The notes below the pieces were generated by a model. The model was not told the DNA's origin and ran no database searches. It saw only the letters and a list, made by a program, of their open reading frames with translations. Shown piece by piece: positions 51,835-55,398 of a DNA stretch of 55,398 nucleotides. Origin of the DNA: Deltaproteobacteria bacterium (GTDB taxonomy: Bacteria > Myxococcota_A > Polyangia > Polyangiales > Sandaracinaceae); the NCBI GenBank assembly GCA_017303575.1, contig JAFLCL010000027.1, positions 1 to 55,398 of the forward strand, given 5' to 3'. Position 1 is the first letter of the stretch. Each line of letters starts with the position of its first letter. Position numbers and translations under genes: made by a program.

Positions 51835-53256
51835 GTGCACGCCGAGATCGATCCCAAGAAGCGCCCCAAGGCCGTCGTCGTCGGCGTGCAGCTCCCCGAC
51901 GTCACCGAGGCAGAGCACGAGAGCTCGCTCGAGGAGCTCGAGCGCCTCGCGAGCACGCTGGGCCTCCAGACGATCGGGCGCGTCACGCAGAAGCGCTCGG
52001 TGCTCGGCAAGTCAGCGGTGATCGGTGAGGGCAAGCTGCTCGAGCTCGCGGCATGGACCGGCGGCGACGGCGTCATCCCGACCTTCCAGCGCAAGAAGCG
52101 GAAGATCGACGCGAAAGACGAAGCGCCCGACGACGAAGCGGATGCAGCGGAAGACGGCGACGAGGAGATCGAAGTCGACGACGCGCCCGCGACGTTCGGC
52201 GTCGCGACGCCGACGGACAAGGCCACCGTCGTTCTCGTCGATCACGATCTCTTCCCCTCGCAGGCGCGCAACCTCGAGCGTGCGACGGGGGCCGAGGTGC
52301 TCGATCGCACCTCCGTCATCCTCTCGATCTTCCAGCGTCACGCGCGCACGCGTGAAGCACGCCTGCAGGTCGAGATCGCGCGCCTCGCGTACCAGGCGCC
52401 GCGCCTGCGCGAGAGCGGCGGAGGAGGCGATCGTCAGCGCGGCGGCATCGGCGGCAAGGGCGCGGGCGAGTCCAACCTCGAGCTCGATCGACGCAAGATC
52501 CGTGATCGCATCGCCGAGCTGCGCGAGGAGCTCGCGAGCATCGAGCACGAAGCGGGCGTGCGGAGGAAGCGCCGCAGCGAGGCCGCGACCGTGGCGCTCG
52601 TGGGCTACACGAACGCAGGCAAGAGCTCGTGGATGCGCGTCCTGACGGGCGGCGAGGTGTACGTCGCCGACAAGCTCTTCGCGACGCTCGACACGACCGT
52701 GCGCGTGCTCGTGCCCGAGACGCGTCCGCGCATCCTCGTGTCGGACACCGTGGGCTTCATCAAGAAGCTGCCGCACGACCTCGTCGCGTCGTTCCGCTCC
52801 ACGCTCGACGAGGCGCGCGAGGCGCGCTTGCTCCTGCACGTGCTCGACGCCGCCGATCCTGCGTTCCGGCAGCAGTTCGAGGTCACGCGCACGGTGCTCC
52901 GCGAGCTCGAGGCCGACGACGCGCCCTCGCTCGTGGTGCTCAACAAGATCGACAAGGTCTCGCCCGAGGATCGCGCCGCGCTCGCGCTCGAATTCCCCGA
53001 GGCGCTGCAGGTCAGCTCGCGCTCGCCCGAGGACAAGCTGCGACTGCACGCCGCGATCGTGACCTTCTTCGAGAAGGACATGATCGAGCAGCGCTTCGTC
53101 ATCCCCTACGACAAGCAGGCGATGACGAGCCGGTTGCACGAGGAGACGCGCGTGCTCTCGGAGGCGTACGAAGAAGAGGGCGCCATCCTCACGGTGCGCG
53201 CGATGCCAGGCGTGATCGCCAAGCTCGAGAAAGAGCTCGCGCAGTCGCGACGCTGA
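51835..53256 (+). CDS. hflX: Ribosome-associated GTPase HflX with acidic insertion
   Basis: A 473-residue protein from a GTG with GAGG 4 nt upstream (an ATG at 51772 would add 21 residues of poor quality). The N-terminal HflX domain (PKAVVVGVQLPDVTEAEHES, VLGKSAVIGEGKLLELAAWT) is interrupted by about 35 acidic residues (KDEAPDDEADAAEDGDEEIE). It continues VVLVDHDLFPSQARNLERAT and DRTSVILSIFQRHARTREAR. The Gly-rich hinge is GGIGGKGAGESNLELDRRKI. The GTPase has G1 GYTNAGKSS, G3 DTVGF and G4 NKID. HflX splits stalled 70S ribosomes. The TauE-like gene follows 2 nt after its stop. Confidence 0.95.
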   Translation: MHAEIDPKKRPKAVVVGVQLPDVTEAEHESSLEELERLASTLGLQTIGRVTQKRSVLGKSAVIGEGKLLELAAWTGGDGVIPTFQRKKRKIDAKDEAPDDEADAAEDGDEEIEVDDAPATFGVATPTDKATVVLVDHDLFPSQARNLERATGAEVLDRTSVILSIFQRHARTREARLQVEIARLAYQAPRLRESGGGGDRQRGGIGGKGAGESNLELDRRKIRDRIAELREELASIEHEAGVRRKRRSEAATVALVGYTNAGKSSWMRVLTGGEVYVADKLFATLDTTVRVLVPETRPRILVSDTVGFIKKLPHDLVASFRSTLDEAREARLLLHVLDAADPAFRQQFEVTRTVLRELEADDAPSLVVLNKIDKVSPEDRAALALEFPEALQVSSRSPEDKLRLHAAIVTFFEKDMIEQRFVIPYDKQAMTSRLHEETRVLSEAYEEEGAILTVRAMPGVIAKLEKELAQSRR

Positions 53257-53258
53257 CG

Positions 53259-54005
53259 ATGCTCTGGCCCGCCTACGAGATCGCGCTCCCGCTCGCGCTG
53301 GTGTGCGCGATCGCGTTCACCACGGAGACCGCGCTCGGCTTCGGGGCGACGCTGATCACCGTGGCGCTGGGATCCTTCTTCCTCGATCTCGCGCAGATCC
53401 TTCCCGCGCTCGTGCCGCTCAACCTCGTGGTCTCCCTCTACCTCGTGGTGCGCTACGGGCGGCACGTCGATCGGAGCTTCCTCGCGAAGCGCCTCGTCCC
53501 GTTCATGGCGCTCGGCCTGCCCATCGGTCTCTTCGCCTTCGCGTCGCTCGATGCCTCCATGCTCAAGCGCGCGTTCGGCGTGTTCCTCGTGGGCGTGAGC
53601 GTGCTCGAGCTCTACCGCATGCGGGTGGACTCGCCGGTGAAGCACCTCGACACGTGGTCCGAGCGCGCGCTCTTGCTCGCGGGCGGCGCCATCCATGGCG
53701 CGTTCGCGACGGGCGGGCCGATGGCGGTGTACGTCACCTCGCGCGTGCTCGAGGACAAGAACGTCTACCGCGCGACGCTCTCGGCGCTGTGGACGATCCT
53801 CAACCTCGCGATGCTCGCGAGCTACGCGTGGCGCGGCGAGCTCGACGGATCGACGGCGGGCCTCGGCGTCTGTCTCGCACCCTCGGCCGCGATCGGCATG
53901 CTGCTCGGAGAGCTGCTGCACGCACGCGTTCCCGTGGCGACGTTCCGTACCGTCGTGTTCGGCATGCTCGTGCTCGCAGGTCTGGTGCTCGTCCTGCGCG
54001 GCTGA
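53259..54005 (+). CDS. TauE/SafE-family sulfite exporter-like permease
   Basis: A 248-residue membrane protein with about eight hydrophobic helices (YEIALPLALVCAIAFTTETA, FFLDLAQILPALVPLNLVVS, LVPFMALGLPIGLFAFASLD, VFGMLVLAGLVLVLRG). The repeated motif GFGATLITVALGS in the first half and GAIHGAFATGGPMAVYVTSR in the second half is the TauE/SafE signature. Family members move sulfite, sulfoacetate or related organosulfur anions. It starts 2 nt behind hflX and is probably co-transcribed. Confidence 0.9.
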   Translation: MLWPAYEIALPLALVCAIAFTTETALGFGATLITVALGSFFLDLAQILPALVPLNLVVSLYLVVRYGRHVDRSFLAKRLVPFMALGLPIGLFAFASLDASMLKRAFGVFLVGVSVLELYRMRVDSPVKHLDTWSERALLLAGGAIHGAFATGGPMAVYVTSRVLEDKNVYRATLSALWTILNLAMLASYAWRGELDGSTAGLGVCLAPSAAIGMLLGELLHARVPVATFRTVVFGMLVLAGLVLVLRG

Positions 54006-54038
54006 GCTTCGAGCGAGGGGGGCCGCGTCGTCTCGCAG

Positions 54039-54052
54039 CCCACACGTGTGGG
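54039..54052. promoter_or_regulatory. 14-bp perfect palindrome CCCACACGTGTGGG
   Basis: This 14-bp palindrome has no central loop. It lies 33 bp after the permease stop and 150 bp before the exported protein gene, so it may be an operator for that gene. The rest of the gap (54053-54201) shows only the GGAGG ribosome binding site near 54190. Confidence 0.35.
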
Positions 54053-54201
54053 ATCGCGATCGAGGTCCGCGTACCGTGACGAAAGAAGATTCCGCCCTCG
54101 GTGGAGAGGGAGCGCGGATCTGCCCGAGAAGACGTCCCCGATTCGCGGGCATGCGGCGTGCTGAAGGGCGGAGCGCTCGTCAACTCCTCGGAGGAATCTT
54201 C

Positions 54202-55398
54202 ATGCGCTTCCGTGCCTCACTCCTCGTCACCTCGCTCGCGCTCCTCGCGCTCCTACCTTCCTCCGCGCTCGCGCAGGTCGAGCTCGACGGGACCTTCATC
54301 GACTACCTCGGCATCGGCGCCGACGGGACGATGCTGAACGCGCGCGATCACTCGATGCGCTACAGCGAGTCCGGCGCCGAGCCGTTCACCTGCGACGCCT
54401 GGTATCCCGACGATCAGGTCTCGACGTTCAGCATCGAAGGCTTCGGCGTGGGCCTGGGGGGCTTCTTCTCCGGCACCAACGGGGCGCGCCGCTTCTTCGA
54501 CGTGAACACCGTGCAGGCCACCGAGGCGAGCGGTCGTCACGTCACGTGGGCTGGCTTCATCGACGCAGGCATCCTCGGCGGCGGCGGCCTACGCGTCGCG
54601 CACGACTGGACCTACGAGCCCGACGATCGCGTCGTCGTGCAGACGATCACGCTCCGCAACCCGACGAGCGTCACGGTCCGCGACATCTACTACCTGACAC
54701 ACGGCGACCCCGACATCGGCGACTGCAGCATCGGCAGCTCGAACGACACGCTGAACGACGTCGTGCGACAGGCCTCGGCGGACGGGAGCTCGCTCGCGAT
54801 CGCAGGGACCATCGCCGCTGCGAGCCACCGCGTCTTCCTCGGCATGGGCACGTTCAGCGCGTTCTCTCGTGCGCGCTTCAGCCCCGGCATCGAGGACACC
54901 GACGCCCAGAACGCGTTCGACGACCCGCTCGATCCGAACGGCGCGCGTGGTGATCGCGGCATGTCGCTCGCGTTCCATCCCGCGGATCTCGCGCCCGGCG
55001 CGAGCGTGGCGTTCCAGGTCTACTACGTGTGGGGAACGAGCGTCGACGAGGTCACCACGCGCTTCGACGCTGCTCCCTGCCTCGCCGCGACGGCCGACGG
55101 AACCGCGTGCCGCGTGGCCGGGGTCGCGGGCACCTGTCGCGCGCGTGGCTGCTGCACGGGCTGCTTCGACGGAACGGCGTGTCGGGCGGGCGGCACGGTC
55201 GCCGCGTGCGGCACCGCGGGCGGGACGTGCGTGAGCTGCGCGGACACCAACGTCTGCACCGACGACGCGTGCACCGCGGGCACGTGCGCACGCACGAACA
55301 ACACGGCGAGCTGCGACGATGGCTCGTTCTGCACGAGCGGCGACACCTGCGCGGCGGGCAGCTGCGGCGCAGGCGCGCGCGCGACGTGCGACGACGGC
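54202..55398 (+). CDS. Exported cysteine-rich surface protein, 3' end beyond the window
   Basis: At least 399 codons are open to the window edge. Ribosome binding site GGAGG precedes the ATG by about 8 nt. The Sec signal is SLLVTSLALLALLPSSALA with cleavage before QVELDG. Residues about 25-290 form a beta-rich domain (WAGFIDAGILGGGGLRVAHD, VVQTITLRNPTSVTVRDIYY, FHPADLAPGASVAFQVYYVW). From residue 295 there are Cys-rich units with DG/CxxG turns (CLAATADGTACRVAG, CTGCFDGTACRAGG, CADTNVCTDDACTAGTCA, CDDGSFCTSGDTCAAGSCG), typical of myxobacterial secreted proteins. The end may carry more repeats or a sorting domain, which cannot be seen. Confidence 0.85.
   Translation, partial: MRFRASLLVTSLALLALLPSSALAQVELDGTFIDYLGIGADGTMLNARDHSMRYSESGAEPFTCDAWYPDDQVSTFSIEGFGVGLGGFFSGTNGARRFFDVNTVQATEASGRHVTWAGFIDAGILGGGGLRVAHDWTYEPDDRVVVQTITLRNPTSVTVRDIYYLTHGDPDIGDCSIGSSNDTLNDVVRQASADGSSLAIAGTIAAASHRVFLGMGTFSAFSRARFSPGIEDTDAQNAFDDPLDPNGARGDRGMSLAFHPADLAPGASVAFQVYYVWGTSVDEVTTRFDAAPCLAATADGTACRVAGVAGTCRARGCCTGCFDGTACRAGGTVAACGTAGGTCVSCADTNVCTDDACTAGTCARTNNTASCDDGSFCTSGDTCAAGSCGAGARATCDDG

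Overview
The window is very GC-rich (about 70% by eye) and densely packed, with many ATGA or GTGA start/stop overlaps and GTG starts. Lipoproteins carry Asp/Ala/Ser-rich linkers right after the lipobox. Also present are MopE-type and thrombospondin type-3 repeat surface proteins, a PknB-like kinase with a C-terminal extracytoplasmic domain, a PspF-like sigma-54 activator, and a CheB-CheR-PAS protein paired with a hybrid kinase. Together these point to a Myxococcota chromosome, most like Polyangiia/Sandaracinaceae. This is inference from gene style; no rRNA or tRNA gene was seen, and there is no CRISPR array.

Layout. 1-1.5 kb: a beta-propeller gene, then two apparently 5'-truncated genes joined head to head. 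1.5-5 kb: sigma-54 activator, a translationally coupled small Zn-ribbon/winged-helix pair, a small acidic protein and an ATP-grasp ligase. 5-8.7 kb: a His-Xaa-Ser (Hxs)-type radical SAM maturase (HxsB) divergent from an HxsD and an HxsD-like gene, with a MopE-like cysteine-rich lipoprotein behind hxsB. 8.8-14.6 kb (minus strand): methyltransferase, TlpA-like thioredoxin, DUF2330-like exported protein, CorA, an eight-helix membrane protein and an ABC ATPase. 14.8-19.5 kb: a CheB-CheR-PAS protein whose CheB catalytic residues look lost, overlapping a PAS/PAS/HisKA/HATPase/REC hybrid kinase. 19.5-24.4 kb: a VOC-AHSA1 fusion, a lipoprotein and a HEXXH protein in one overlapping operon, a Tat-exported LigB-type dioxygenase and a lipoprotein. 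24.5-32.6 kb: a plus-strand run of AAA+ ATPase, outer-membrane protein, TerB-like protein, kelch lipoprotein, DNA ligase LigA, FAD sugar-lactone oxidase and an EI24 protein.

32.6-40.7 kb is the repeat-rich part. It holds three near-identical copies of a 60-61 bp G-run-ended palindromic element, two of them flanking an SDR gene. It also holds an M23 peptidase, an esterase lipoprotein, a thioredoxin protein, a sarcosine-oxidase-like flavoenzyme, a GumN/TraB protein and a RAYT transposase bordered by REP hairpins that carry a GTAG foot.

40.7-55.4 kb: a GT2 glycosyltransferase and hexapeptide acyltransferase pair, a porin-like TSP3 protein, DUF-type small proteins, FabD, a large lipoprotein, a Ser/Thr kinase, an AraC regulator, an SRPBCC protein, HflX, a TauE/SafE permease, and a cysteine-rich exported protein that runs off the right edge.

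The most interesting loci are the reduced Hxs-type maturation locus (no HxsC and no HxsA precursor in sight), the RAYT/REP module, the pseudo-CheB sensor pair, and the HEXXH-protein operon.
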